NCBI RefSeq assembly: GCF_014196505.1
Contig: NZ_JACIDW010000019.1
Span: 1 to 64,000 of the forward strand
DNA length: 64,000 nt
Direction of reading: 5' to 3'
From: Rhizobium metallidurans
GTDB taxonomy: Bacteria; Pseudomonadota; Alphaproteobacteria; Rhizobiales; Rhizobiaceae
Shown here: positions 33,710 to 42,926 of the stretch, one piece after another
Layout of the letters: every line of letters begins with the position of its first letter
Position numbering within the stretch: position 1 is the first letter of the stretch
Notes under the pieces: generated by a model
Told to the model about the DNA's origin: nothing
The model's input: only the letters and a program-made list of their open reading frames with translations
The model's database searches: none
Program-made: the position numbers and the translations under genes

Positions 33710-34879
33710 CTAAAAATTAATAGCTGCATAGAACATGGCGAACAGCCCGTCCATGAGAATGACCACGAAGATCGCCTTCACCACGGCCGCCGTCACGTGC
33801 TGGCCGAGCGATTCGGCGCTGCCCCCTACCTTTAAGCCCTCGACGGCGGCGACGATACCGATAACCAGCGCCATGAACGGCGCCTTGATCATCCCCGACA
33901 GCACGGTCGACAGCGTGATCGCCTCGTGCAGGCGCGCGATGAAGTTGGCGAAGGTGATTCCCGAATAGGCCCAGGCGACGACGGCGGCGCCGAACAGCGA
34001 GGCGAAATTGGCGAGCACGCTCAGAAGCGGCAGCGCCACGGTCAGCGCCACCAGTCGCGGAAAGATCAGGACGCCGATCGGGTTCAGGCCCATGACCTTC
34101 AGCGCGTCCACCTCCTCGCGCATCTTCATCGAGCCGATTTCGGCCGTGATCGCGCTGCCGGAACGGCCGGCGATCATGATCGCGGTCAAAAGCACGCCGA
34201 TTTCGCGCAATTGCAGAATGCCGACGAGATCGACGACGAACACCTCGGCGCCGAAATAGCGCAGCTGGAAAGCGCCCTGCTGGGCGATGATCGCGCCGAT
34301 CAGGAACGACATCAAAAGGATGATCGGCACGGCGCGAACGCCCATATGGTCGATCTGGTTGACGATCGACGCTGGCGAAACGCCGCTGCCGCGACCGAAT
34401 TTCATCTGCGCGCCGCGCACCGCCGATCCGAGGATGTACATCGCCGCCGCGAGGTTGTTCCACAGGTCGTACATCATCCGGCCGATCGGAGCGAAAATCC
34501 GTTCCGGCAGCGAAAGCGGCGGAACCTGCTCCACCTCGGGCTTCGGCCGGTCCTCGGAAAACGATTCGAGCAGTTCGTCGATATGCGGATTGCTGCCCTC
34601 GATCGTCATCGTGCCGCCGGCACTCTCGACCTGCTTCCTCAGCCGGCAGAGCAGCCAGACGCCGGCCGTGTCGATATCGGTGATTCCCGAGAGATCGATC
34701 GTCAGGTTCCCGCCCTTGCGGGCCGAAAGCTTGTCGAAATCCTTGAGAACGAGATGTATGTTGGCGCTTCGCCAATTGCCTTCGAGATGCACGAGTGTAT
34801 CCGAACCCTGTGCTTGGTCGTCCACGTGCAGTGAGGCGGCGTTACGGTTCTCGGACTTCAAAATGCTTGTGTCTCTCAA
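33710..34879 (-). CDS. mlaE: MlaE-family ABC permease with N-terminal STAS domain
   Basis: A 389-residue fusion. Residues about 25-110 form a STAS domain (LTIDLSGITDIDTAGVWLLC), equivalent to MlaB, and residues about 125-389 form the MlaE permease with its conserved MKMREEVDALKVMGLNP segment. In E. coli MlaB and MlaE are separate; fusion is common in alphaproteobacteria. The frame begins with TTG at 34879; the exact start is uncertain because no good ribosome binding site is visible. It is the first gene of the mla operon. Confidence 0.92.
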   Translation of the reverse strand: MRDTSILKSENRNAASLHVDDQAQGSDTLVHLEGNWRSANIHLVLKDFDKLSARKGGNLTIDLSGITDIDTAGVWLLCRLRKQVESAGGTMTIEGSNPHIDELLESFSEDRPKPEVEQVPPLSLPERIFAPIGRMMYDLWNNLAAAMYILGSAVRGAQMKFGRGSGVSPASIVNQIDHMGVRAVPIILLMSFLIGAIIAQQGAFQLRYFGAEVFVVDLVGILQLREIGVLLTAIMIAGRSGSAITAEIGSMKMREEVDALKVMGLNPIGVLIFPRLVALTVALPLLSVLANFASLFGAAVVAWAYSGITFANFIARLHEAITLSTVLSGMIKAPFMALVIGIVAAVEGLKVGGSAESLGQHVTAAVVKAIFVVILMDGLFAMFYAAINF

Positions 34880-34977
34880 GGCTTACGGCGACATTGCCGA
34901 CTCGCGAACACAGGTCCGCAGCGTTGAGCCAATATAACGATGCCGCACCAGATTTCCATGCTTGCAGGATTGCATTT

Positions 34978-35961
34978 ATGCCACGGTCACTTGAAATTCA
35001 GACGGACTCATTTCCAATCGCGGGTACATTCACGATCTCGCGCGGCACGAAGACCAGCGCCGAGGTGATCGTCTGCGCGGTTGGCGAGCACGGTTTCTCG
35101 GGCAGAGGTGAGTGCGTGCCCTATCGCCGCTACGGCGAGACGATGGAAAGCGTCGGCGCGCAGATCGAAGCCTCCCGCCCGCTGATCGAGGCAGGCCTCT
35201 CGCGCGCCGATCTGCAGCACGCCATGCCGCCCGGCGCCGCCCGTAACGCCGTGGATTGCGCCCTATGGGACCTCGAAGCCAAGCAAACCGGCACGTCGGT
35301 CGCGGCCATGCTCGGCCTGGCCGCGCCGCATTCGCTGACCACCGCTTTCACGATCTCCCTCGGCGAGCCCGAGGTGATGGCCGAGCACGCCCGCGCCAAC
35401 GCGGCGCGTGCCCTGCTCAAGGTCAAGGTCGGCACGGGAGACGACGAGAGCCGCATCCGCGCGGTTCGTGCGGCCGCGCCCGATGCCGCGATCATTCTCG
35501 ACGCCAACGAAGGATGGCCGGAGGATCGCCTCGCCCACCATCTGCGGATCGCCGCCGAATGCGGCGTGGCGCTGGTCGAGCAGCCGCTGCCGGCCGGCCG
35601 GGACGAACTGCTTGCCGACATCGACCGCCCGATCCTTGTTTGCGCCGATGAGAGCGTCCACCATACCGGCGATCTCGCCAGCCTGCGCGACCGCTACGAC
35701 GCCATCAACATCAAGCTCGACAAGACCGGTGGTTTGACCGAGGCCCTGGCGATGAAGCGCGAAGCCGAGCGGCTCGATTTCCGCATCATGCTCGGCTGCA
35801 TGGTCGGAACCTCGCTTGCCATGGCGCCGGCCGTACTCCTTGCCCAGGATGTCGCCTTCGTCGATCTCGACGGACCGCTGCTTCTCGCCCGCGATCGCGA
35901 GCCGGGCCTGCGCTATGCCGGCTCGCTCGTCTTTCCGCCCGAATCCGCGCTCTGGGGCTGA
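34978..35961 (+). CDS. Enolase-superfamily dipeptide/N-acyl-amino-acid epimerase
   Basis: A 327-residue member of the muconate lactonising subgroup. The acid/base lysines lie in LLKVKVG and INIKLDKTGG; metal ligands are ILDANEGW, VEQPLP and CADES. This pattern fits L-Ala-D/L-Glu epimerases and the N-acetyl-D-Glu racemase DgcA described in rhizobia. No DgcN-type partner or murein peptide gene is adjacent, so the exact substrate is open. ATG at 34978 follows GCAGGA. The 3' end overlaps the convergent MFS gene by 49 bases. Confidence 0.85.
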   Translation: MPRSLEIQTDSFPIAGTFTISRGTKTSAEVIVCAVGEHGFSGRGECVPYRRYGETMESVGAQIEASRPLIEAGLSRADLQHAMPPGAARNAVDCALWDLEAKQTGTSVAAMLGLAAPHSLTTAFTISLGEPEVMAEHARANAARALLKVKVGTGDDESRIRAVRAAAPDAAIILDANEGWPEDRLAHHLRIAAECGVALVEQPLPAGRDELLADIDRPILVCADESVHHTGDLASLRDRYDAINIKLDKTGGLTEALAMKREAERLDFRIMLGCMVGTSLAMAPAVLLAQDVAFVDLDGPLLLARDREPGLRYAGSLVFPPESALWG

Positions 35962-37133
35962 AGATAATAGGCGACGATGATCAGTCCGAGCCCCAGCACC
36001 GCCGTAAGCGCCATGACGTAGTAGCTCGCCAGGCCGAGCAGCGCGTAGATGTAGCCGGAGGCGATGGTCATCAGCCCCATGAACATGCCGTTGTAGAAGA
36101 AATACGCGCCCTGCGCCGACGATTCCTGCGCCGCCTGCACCGAGGCGATGATGCGCCGCTGCACGCCGGTATGAACGAAGGCATAGCTGAAAGCGTGCAG
36201 GCACTGCAGCAGGAAGAAACCGACGAAGCCCCATTGCATCGGAAACAGCAGCCAGCGGCAGACACAGATGGCGGCGCCGACGCGGATCAGTGTCCAGGCG
36301 TCGAAATAGCGGCAGATCCTCTTTGACTGGAAGAACACGGTGACCTCGGCGGCGACCCCCGCGCTCCACAGCACCGCGATCTCGGTGCCGGAAAATCCGA
36401 GATCACGCCAATAGATCGTGGCGAAGACATAAAGCAGCGCATGGCTCGATTGCTGGATGGCGACGCCGATGAGCAGCACCAGCAAATGCGGCTGCCGAAG
36501 CGAACTGCCGGTTGCCTGCTGCAGATCGACAGGCGTACCGCGCCGCCGCGTCGGCCCGATGCGCGGACAGTAGACCGCCATCACCATGGTCATCAGGAAG
36601 CCGAAGATCATCACGGGCAGAACCATCTGCCCGCCCCAGTTTCCGATCAGCCGGCCGCCGACCAGCGTCGAGGCGATGAAGGCGATCGAGCCCCAGACCC
36701 GCATCGAGCCGTAGTCGAAACCCCAGCGCCGCACGCCCGAGATGACGATCGATTCGACCACGGGCACATAGGGAGAAAACGTCGCGCCCTGGATCGTGTA
36801 GACGATCAGCACCGGCCAGAAGGTGTCGGTCCAGTAGAGCGCGATCGCCGTCAGGAGCGACAGGCCGCCGGAAAACACCAGCACGTCGGCGCGTTCCTTC
36901 ATCCTGTCGGCATACATCGCGACGACGGGCGCCACGAGAACGCGTACCACCATCGGCACGGCCAGAATGATGCCGATTTCACGATCGCTGAAATCGTGCA
37001 TCGCCAGCCAGATGGGGAAAAACGGCAGCGCGACACCGTTCACGAGCAGTGGCGCGCAGTAGGACAAAGCGCTCAGCAGCCGGAAATGGGCTGGCGCGGC
37101 CTCGGTGAAGGAGGCTTTCGTGGCGGGAATCAT
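35913..37133 (-). CDS. MFS transporter, HcaT/LacY-like
   Basis: A 406-residue protein with about 12 membrane helices. The N-terminal half has PFFPIWLAMHDFSDREIGIILAV and MYADRMKERADVLV, typical of the 3-phenylpropionate/nucleoside-proton symporter-like MFS_1-like group. In the C-terminal half, GVQRRIIASVQ resembles the HcaT region. The substrate is unknown. The gene overlaps the 3' end of the epimerase gene tail to tail by 49 bases. Confidence 0.87.
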   Translation of the reverse strand: MIPATKASFTEAAPAHFRLLSALSYCAPLLVNGVALPFFPIWLAMHDFSDREIGIILAVPMVVRVLVAPVVAMYADRMKERADVLVFSGGLSLLTAIALYWTDTFWPVLIVYTIQGATFSPYVPVVESIVISGVRRWGFDYGSMRVWGSIAFIASTLVGGRLIGNWGGQMVLPVMIFGFLMTMVMAVYCPRIGPTRRRGTPVDLQQATGSSLRQPHLLVLLIGVAIQQSSHALLYVFATIYWRDLGFSGTEIAVLWSAGVAAEVTVFFQSKRICRYFDAWTLIRVGAAICVCRWLLFPMQWGFVGFFLLQCLHAFSYAFVHTGVQRRIIASVQAAQESSAQGAYFFYNGMFMGLMTIASGYIYALLGLASYYVMALTAVLGLGLIIVAYYLQPQSADSGGKTSEPA

Positions 37134-37301
37134 CGGTGTGACCTGAAAGGAACCTGTGCGTTGCCTAACATGTCACCGTAAGCGCGACCAAGGCGAGAAA
37201 AGGTCGCCCCAAACCGATTTCAAAAATAAGCCGAAGCTGTCGCGAAACGGCAACGGCAGCACCCGCACAATTCCGTTTCGCAACAGCGAGATGTCAGCAG
37301 G

Positions 37302-38114
37302 TTAAGCTGCCTGCTGCGCCGGCTCGCGCTTGCGATGATCTTCGAGCGCCAGCGGCGCCGGAGCCAGGGCGCCACCCATGGTGCGCCATTCGATGAGTTC
37401 GAAGGTGCCGTCTTCGTGTTCGGCGATCGCCGTGCAGCTCTCGACCCAGTCGCCGGTGTTGATGTAGCGCACGCCGTCCATGTCTTCCATGACGGCATGG
37501 TGGATGTGGCCGCAGATCACGCCGTCGGCGCCGCTCTTGCGGGCTTCCTCGGCCACGACCTTCTGGAACTCGCCAATGAAGTTGACCGCGTGCTTGACCT
37601 GCAGCTTCGCCCAGGCCGAGAACGACCAGTACGGCATGCCGAGCTTGCGGCGGACGGCGGCGAGCCCGATATTGATCATGATCGCCATGTCGTAGGCCCA
37701 GTCGCCGAGATAGGCGAGCAGGCGGGCATTGCGCACGACGACGTCGAATTCGTCGCCGTGCAGCACCAGATACTTCTTGCCGTCGGCCGCTTCGTGCATC
37801 ATCCGCTCGGCCACCTCGATGCCGCCGAAGTGCATGCCGGGGAAGTCGCGCAGGAATTCGTCGTGATTGCCGGGGATGTAGATGATGCGCGTTCCCTTGC
37901 GCGCCTTGCGCAGCAGCTTCTGGATCACGTCGTTGCATTCCTGCGGCCAGTACCAGCTGCGCTTCAGGCGCCAGCCGTCGACGATGTCTCCCACGAGAAA
38001 GATCGTGTCGGCTTCATGGTACTTCAGAAAGTCGATCAGGAAGTCGGCTTTCGCGGCTTTCGAGCCGAGATGCACGTCGGAAATAAAGAGCGTACGGAAG
38101 TGGCGGGTATCCAT
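37302..38114 (-). CDS. LpxH-like calcineurin-type metallophosphoesterase
   Basis: A 270-residue phosphoesterase with metal-site motifs FISDVHLGS, LVGDIVDGW, IPGNHDEF, LHGDEFD and CGHIHHA. The family contains UDP-2,3-diacylglucosamine diphosphatases of lipid A synthesis, but rhizobia usually use LpxI for that step, so this could act on another nucleotide-sugar or lipid. ATG at 38114, with AAGGA upstream, is preferred over ATG at 38132. The C-terminal 30 residues are Pro/Ala-rich. Confidence 0.85.
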   Translation of the reverse strand: MDTRHFRTLFISDVHLGSKAAKADFLIDFLKYHEADTIFLVGDIVDGWRLKRSWYWPQECNDVIQKLLRKARKGTRIIYIPGNHDEFLRDFPGMHFGGIEVAERMMHEAADGKKYLVLHGDEFDVVVRNARLLAYLGDWAYDMAIMINIGLAAVRRKLGMPYWSFSAWAKLQVKHAVNFIGEFQKVVAEEARKSGADGVICGHIHHAVMEDMDGVRYINTGDWVESCTAIAEHEDGTFELIEWRTMGGALAPAPLALEDHRKREPAQQAA

Positions 38115-38366
38115 ATTGTCCTTCACAAGCATCCTGCCCGTGCCCCATGCTTCATCTGTGCCCCTGAAAACCAGACTCGTGTTTCAGGATGATGACACGA
38201 ACGTGATCGGCGGCCCTTGCGGACCAATCGGCGGCATCACGCGGGCGCGGTTCGACATTTGCGCAATTTTTGAGAAGACGAACCGAAATTCCCGCTGTTA
38301 CCGCCTTTCGATTGATGTATTGAAAGCGCTCCAATGAAAGCATGTGCGGCAGCCCGGAGCATTACG

Positions 38367-40679
38367 ATGGATCACAGCGACAAACCGAAGACGGACAACA
38401 AGGCGGCAGGCGGCAGCCTCGATGAACAGGCGTTGTTCTTCCACCGTTATCCCCGTCCCGGCAAGATCGAGATCCAGGCCATCAAGCCGCTCGGCAACCA
38501 GCGCGATCTGGCGCTCGCCTATTCGCCGGGCGTCGCCGCCCCCTGTCTTGCCATCCGCGACAATCCGGAAACGGCCGCCGACTATACGTCTCGCGCCAAC
38601 CTGGTTGCCGTGATCTCCAACGGCACCGCCGTTCTCGGCCTCGGCAATATCGGCCCGCTGGCCTCCAAGCCGGTCATGGAAGGCAAGGCCGTCCTCTTCA
38701 AGAAGTTCGCCAACATCGACGTCTTCGACATCGAGGTCGACGCATCGACCGTCGACCATATGGTCTCGACCGTCGCCTCGCTGGAGCCGACCTTCGGCGG
38801 CATCAATCTCGAGGACATCAAGGCGCCGGAATGTTTCGAGATCGAACGCCAGCTGCGCGAGAAGATGAAGATCCCGGTTTTCCATGACGACCAGCATGGC
38901 ACCGCCATCATCGTCGCCGCCGCGATCCTGAACGGCCTGGAACTCGCCGGCAAGAAGATCGAGGAGGTGAAGATCGTCGCCTCCGGCGCCGGTGCCGCGG
39001 CCCTTGCCTGCCTCAATCTGCTGGTCACCCTCGGCGCCAAGCGCGAAAACATCTGGGTTCACGACCTCGAGGGCCTCGTCTACGAAGGCCGCGTCGAGCT
39101 CATGGACGAATGGAAGAGCGTCTATGCGCAGAAGAGCGACACGCGCACGCTCGCCGAAAACATCGGCGGCGCCGACGTCTTCCTCGGCCTGTCCGCCGCC
39201 GGCGTCCTGAAGCCGGAGCTCCTGGCGCAGATGGCGGATAAGCCGCTCATCATGGCGCTCGCCAATCCGAACCCCGAAATCATGCCCGATCTCGCCCGCG
39301 CCGCCCGCCCGGACGCAATGATCTGCACAGGCCGCTCGGACTTCCCGAACCAGGTCAACAACGTTCTCTGCTTCCCCTACATCTTCCGCGGCGCGCTCGA
39401 TTGCGGCGCCGTCACGATCAACGAGGAAATGAAGATGGCCGCCGTGCGCGCCATCGCCGCGCTCGCGCGCGAGGAGCCGTCCGATGTCGCCGCCCGCGCC
39501 TACTCGGATGAAACGCCGATCTTCGGTCCCAACTACCTGATCCCCTCGCCCTTCGATCCGCGGCTCATCCTGCGCATCGCCCCCGCCGTCGCCAAGGCCG
39601 CGGCCGACAGTGGCGTGGCACTGCGCCCGATCACCGATTTCGATGCCTATCTCGACCAGCTAAACCGCTTCGTCTTCCGCTCCGGCTTCGTCATGAAGCC
39701 GATCTTCGCGGCCGCGAAGAATGCCGACAAGAAGCGCGTCATCTTCTCCGAAGGCGAAGACGAGCGCGTGCTGCGCGCCGCCCAGGTCCTGCTCGAGGAA
39801 GGCATCGCCAAGCCGATCCTGATCGGCCGTCCGCAGGTCATCGAAACACGTCTGCAGCGCTACGGCCTGCGCATCCGTCCGCTGGCGGATTTTGACGTCA
39901 TCAATCCCGAGGACGATCCGCGCTTCCGCGAATATGTCGAGCTCTATTTGTCGCTGGTCGGCCGCCGCGGCGTCATCCCGGAAGCCGCCCGCACCATCGT
40001 TCGCACCAACACCACCGTCATCGGCGCGCTGGCGCTGAAGCGTGGCGAGGCGGATGCGCTGATCTGCGGTCTCGAAGGCCGCTATGAGAAGCACCTGCGC
40101 GATGTCCGCCTGATCGTCGGCAAGCGCCCGAATGTCCGCGATTTCTCGGCGCTCAGCCTGCTGATCTCGCAGCGTGGCGCCACCTTCTTCACCGACACCT
40201 ACGTCACGTTCAACCCGACGGCCGAGGAAGTGGCGGAATCCGCCGTTCTCGCCGCCGAGGAAATCAAGCGCTTCGGCATCACGCCGCGCGCCGCCCTGGT
40301 CTCGCATTCGAACTTCGGCTCGCGTGAATCCGAGAGCGCCACCAAGATGCGCGACGCCCTGCAGCTCGTGCGCGAGACCGCGCCCGATCTCGAGGTCGAT
40401 GGCGAAATGCATGGCGAGAGCGCGATTTCCGAAACGCTGCGCAAGCGCGTCATGCCCAACACGACGCTGCACGACGAAGCCAACCTGCTGGTCTTCCCGA
40501 ACCTCGATGCGGCCAACATCACCCTTGGCGTCGTCAAGTCGATGATCGATGGCCTGCATGTCGGCCCGATCCTGCTCGGCGCGGCCATGCCCGCCCATAT
40601 CCTGGCGCCATCGGTCACCTCGCGCGGTGTCGTCAACATGGCCGCGCTCGCGGTCGTCGAGGCATCGCAACCCGCCTGA
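38367..40679 (+). CDS. maeB: NADP-dependent malic enzyme with phosphotransacetylase-like domain
   Basis: Oxidatively decarboxylates malate to pyruvate and so feeds acetyl-CoA and NADPH supply. Of the 770 residues, about 1-430 form the malic enzyme part (YSPGVAAPC, KVKIVASGAGAAALACLNLL-type NAD(P) fold at 39000, MALANPNPEIMPD), and residues about 440-770 form a phosphotransacetylase-like regulatory domain (IFSEGEDERVLRAA, ALVSHSNFGSRE). This hybrid form is usual in rhizobia. ATG at 38367 has CGGAG 7 bases upstream; ATG at 38334 is less likely. Confidence 0.95.
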   Translation: MDHSDKPKTDNKAAGGSLDEQALFFHRYPRPGKIEIQAIKPLGNQRDLALAYSPGVAAPCLAIRDNPETAADYTSRANLVAVISNGTAVLGLGNIGPLASKPVMEGKAVLFKKFANIDVFDIEVDASTVDHMVSTVASLEPTFGGINLEDIKAPECFEIERQLREKMKIPVFHDDQHGTAIIVAAAILNGLELAGKKIEEVKIVASGAGAAALACLNLLVTLGAKRENIWVHDLEGLVYEGRVELMDEWKSVYAQKSDTRTLAENIGGADVFLGLSAAGVLKPELLAQMADKPLIMALANPNPEIMPDLARAARPDAMICTGRSDFPNQVNNVLCFPYIFRGALDCGAVTINEEMKMAAVRAIAALAREEPSDVAARAYSDETPIFGPNYLIPSPFDPRLILRIAPAVAKAAADSGVALRPITDFDAYLDQLNRFVFRSGFVMKPIFAAAKNADKKRVIFSEGEDERVLRAAQVLLEEGIAKPILIGRPQVIETRLQRYGLRIRPLADFDVINPEDDPRFREYVELYLSLVGRRGVIPEAARTIVRTNTTVIGALALKRGEADALICGLEGRYEKHLRDVRLIVGKRPNVRDFSALSLLISQRGATFFTDTYVTFNPTAEEVAESAVLAAEEIKRFGITPRAALVSHSNFGSRESESATKMRDALQLVRETAPDLEVDGEMHGESAISETLRKRVMPNTTLHDEANLLVFPNLDAANITLGVVKSMIDGLHVGPILLGAAMPAHILAPSVTSRGVVNMAALAVVEASQPA

Positions 40680-40788
40680 TTTGGCGGCCCGATTTGGCCC
40701 GCGCGGATGTGTACCGGCGTGATTTGCCTTGAGCGCCGGAAATGCGTTAGGCTTTGAGCGGCAGCTTGTTAAGACAAGCAGGTTATAT

Positions 40789-40816
40789 CGAAGGGCGGGC
40801 CATGGTCCGCCCTTCG
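40789..40816 (+). other. Strong hairpin in the maeB-DUF2865 gap
   Basis: CGAAGGGCGG pairs with CCGCCCTTCG (10-bp stem, 8-base loop). There is no T run afterwards and it ends about 35 bases before the next start codon. It could be a Rho-assisted terminator for maeB or a structured leader of the downstream gene. Confidence 0.45.
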
Positions 40817-40850
40817 CCATTCGGTATTTGCTCACTGACGGGACGATGCC

Positions 40851-41981
40851 TTGATCCGCCTCAATATGGCCGCAGCATTTCTGATTGCCCTATCCGCCCC
40901 CGCCTATGCGCAGATGGCGCCGATCTGCGGCCAATTGCGCGCTCGTCTCGCCACCGTACCCGAGACGATCGGCGGCAACTCGCCCGAGGTCCGCAGGTTC
41001 GCCAGCGCCATCGCTGAGCAGAACATCGAGCTTCGCAAATTGCGCAGCGACCTGCGCCGCAACGGCTGCAGCAGCGGCAGCATGGTGATCATCGGCGGCG
41101 ACAATGCCGGCTATTGCGGCGAGCTCGAGCAGGCCGAAGCGAAGATGCTCGACAACATCGCCGACCTGCAGATGCGCCGAGACCAGCTGCGCGCGCAAAG
41201 CCCGGACGCCCGCCTGCGCAACGAGCTGTTCGCGGCTCTCGATGAAAACAACTGCAATGCGCCGATGCAGCAGTATGACGAGCCGCAATATGCGAGCCCG
41301 CCCAGCATCGACGATCAGGCCATGCGCGATGACACCTTCATTCCGCTCGGTGGCGAGCGGCAGCGCTCCTACACGTTCTCGCCGAGTGGCCAGCCACTCT
41401 CCAATCTGAATACGGTCTGCGTGCGCACCTGCGACGGCGGCTTCTTCCCGCTCCGCTCGAACGCCACCTCCTTCGATTTCGCCCGCGACGCCAGCACCTG
41501 CCAGCAGATGTGCCCCGGCATCCAGACGGAGCTCTTTTATCGCGACGTCTCCAGCGGCGAGACGGACAGCATGATCTCGGCCTCGTCTGGTGCTCCCTAT
41601 AGCGCCATGCCGTATGCCTTCGCCTACAAGAACCGCAAACCCGGCGAGACGTCGTCCTGCAGCTGCAATCTGCCCGCCTATTACGAACAGATGCGCCGCA
41701 ACCAGCAGGTCGGCGAGCCTCCGCCACAGCAGAGTTCGATCACGTCGATCGAAACCCCGAAACCCGCCATCGCCAAGCCCGAGAGCAACGCGACGCCGCA
41801 ACAGCCGGCGCCACCGCCCCAGCCGCAGGTCCCCGATCGTCCCTACGATCCGACAGCCGGCAAGGTGCGCCAGGTGGGCCCACAGTTCCTTGCCGGCGAC
41901 CGGGGTACGATCGACCTCAAGAACCCCGCCATGCCGGGCGCGCAGCAGCAACAGCCGCCGGCACCGGCGCCGAAGCGGTAG
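40851..41981 (+). CDS. Secreted DUF2865-type protein
   Basis: A 376-residue exported protein with a signal peptide (MIRLNMAAAFLIALSAPAYA-Q). It has a helical region (residues about 55-125) and a cysteine-rich core, VCVRTCDGGFFPLR and STCQQMCPGIQTELFY, which is the DUF2865 hallmark, followed by ETSSCSCNLPAYYEQMRR. The last 90 residues are Pro/Gln-rich and probably disordered. Function is unknown; it is probably periplasmic. The start is TTG at 40851. It converges with bluB with 12 bases between. Confidence 0.82.
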   Translation: MIRLNMAAAFLIALSAPAYAQMAPICGQLRARLATVPETIGGNSPEVRRFASAIAEQNIELRKLRSDLRRNGCSSGSMVIIGGDNAGYCGELEQAEAKMLDNIADLQMRRDQLRAQSPDARLRNELFAALDENNCNAPMQQYDEPQYASPPSIDDQAMRDDTFIPLGGERQRSYTFSPSGQPLSNLNTVCVRTCDGGFFPLRSNATSFDFARDASTCQQMCPGIQTELFYRDVSSGETDSMISASSGAPYSAMPYAFAYKNRKPGETSSCSCNLPAYYEQMRRNQQVGEPPPQQSSITSIETPKPAIAKPESNATPQQPAPPPQPQVPDRPYDPTAGKVRQVGPQFLAGDRGTIDLKNPAMPGAQQQQPPAPAPKR

Positions 41982-41993
41982 GGGCCTCGCCGG

Positions 41994-42680
41994 CTACACG
42001 CCCCCGCCCCAGCGATCCGCGAACACCAGCTCGTCCAGCGGCAGCCGCTGCCGCCATCCCTTCACGGCGAGTTCGGGCTCCTCGTAAAGCCGGTCGACAT
42101 AGCCGACGCAGAGCCAGGCGACGATCTCGATCCGCTCAGGTACGCCGAGCGCGCGTTTCAGATCCCTTTCGTGGAAGATGCTGACCCAGCCGACGCCGAC
42201 GCCTTCGGCACGCGCCGCAAGCCACAGGTTCTGGATGGCGCAGACGGTGGAGTAGGAATCCATCCGACTATTGTGCGTCCGCCCCAGCACCACCTCGCCG
42301 CAGCGATCCGGATCGCAGGTCACGCAGATGCCGACGGGCGCGGTGCGAATGCCCTCCAGCTTCAGGGCGCGGTAGGCCTGCTGACGCTCGCCGGAAAACA
42401 TCTCCACGGCCTCGGCATTGGCCTTGGCGAAGGCCTCCCACACGGCCGATCGCACGGCCTCGTCGCGCACCACGATGAAATTCCACGGCTGCATGAAGCC
42501 GACCGAAGGCGCGTGATGGGCAGCCGCGAGAAGCCGCCCGATGACGTCTTCCGGTACCGGATCAGGCAGAAATTCCGATCGCACGTCTCGTCTGGTCTCT
42601 ATGGCTCTATAAACGGCGTCGCGCTCGCTCGCCGAAAAGGCACCGGCGCTCGTGAGAGAGCCAGATTGGTCTGGTCGCAT
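41994..42680 (-). CDS. bluB: 5,6-dimethylbenzimidazole synthase
   Basis: Cannibalises FMN to form the lower ligand of vitamin B12. The 228-residue flavodestructase shows the nitroreductase-like fold with TRRDVRSEFLPDPV, AAHHAPSVGFMQPWNF, YSTVCAIQNLWLAARAEGVGVGWVSI and PELAVKGWRQRLPL. ATG at 42680 has GGGGA upstream; an earlier start at 42701 is less likely. A cobalamin riboswitch lies just upstream, which supports the assignment and suggests repression by B12. Confidence 0.95.
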   Translation of the reverse strand: MRPDQSGSLTSAGAFSASERDAVYRAIETRRDVRSEFLPDPVPEDVIGRLLAAAHHAPSVGFMQPWNFIVVRDEAVRSAVWEAFAKANAEAVEMFSGERQQAYRALKLEGIRTAPVGICVTCDPDRCGEVVLGRTHNSRMDSYSTVCAIQNLWLAARAEGVGVGWVSIFHERDLKRALGVPERIEIVAWLCVGYVDRLYEEPELAVKGWRQRLPLDELVFADRWGGGV

Positions 42681-42735
42681 CGTCAATCCCCAACAACACA
42701 ACCGGCCGCTGTCCAGGCGGTCAGTCTATGGATGT

Positions 42736-42892
42736 CGGGCCGGTCTTCTGACTTGGCGTCATCCGTCTGCGGCACCTTCCCGGCAAATCGCCAGTGGCAT
42801 CAAGCGGCAGACGTCGGCCTTACAGCGTTGGGCACGTTCCGGTCTTGCACCGAATTCCCGATTCTCCCGCAAGCGCGGGCACCCGACGCGCC
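42736..42892 (-). ncRNA. Cobalamin riboswitch upstream of bluB
   Basis: On the minus strand the region contains the conserved landmarks in order: GGTGCC, GGGAATTCGGTG, ACGTGCCCAACGCTGTAAGGC, GCCACTG, GGGAAGG and AAGTCAGAAGACCGGCC at the 3' end. These are the P3-P6 core and flanking elements of the B12 aptamer. It ends about 55 bases before the bluB start, so it probably occludes the start or promotes termination when adenosylcobalamin is bound. The sequence of the 3' part also fits the family kissing-loop region. Confidence 0.93.
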
Positions 42893-42926
42893 ACCTATGC
42901 CGACAAACCGCGCACTATGCAATCGC

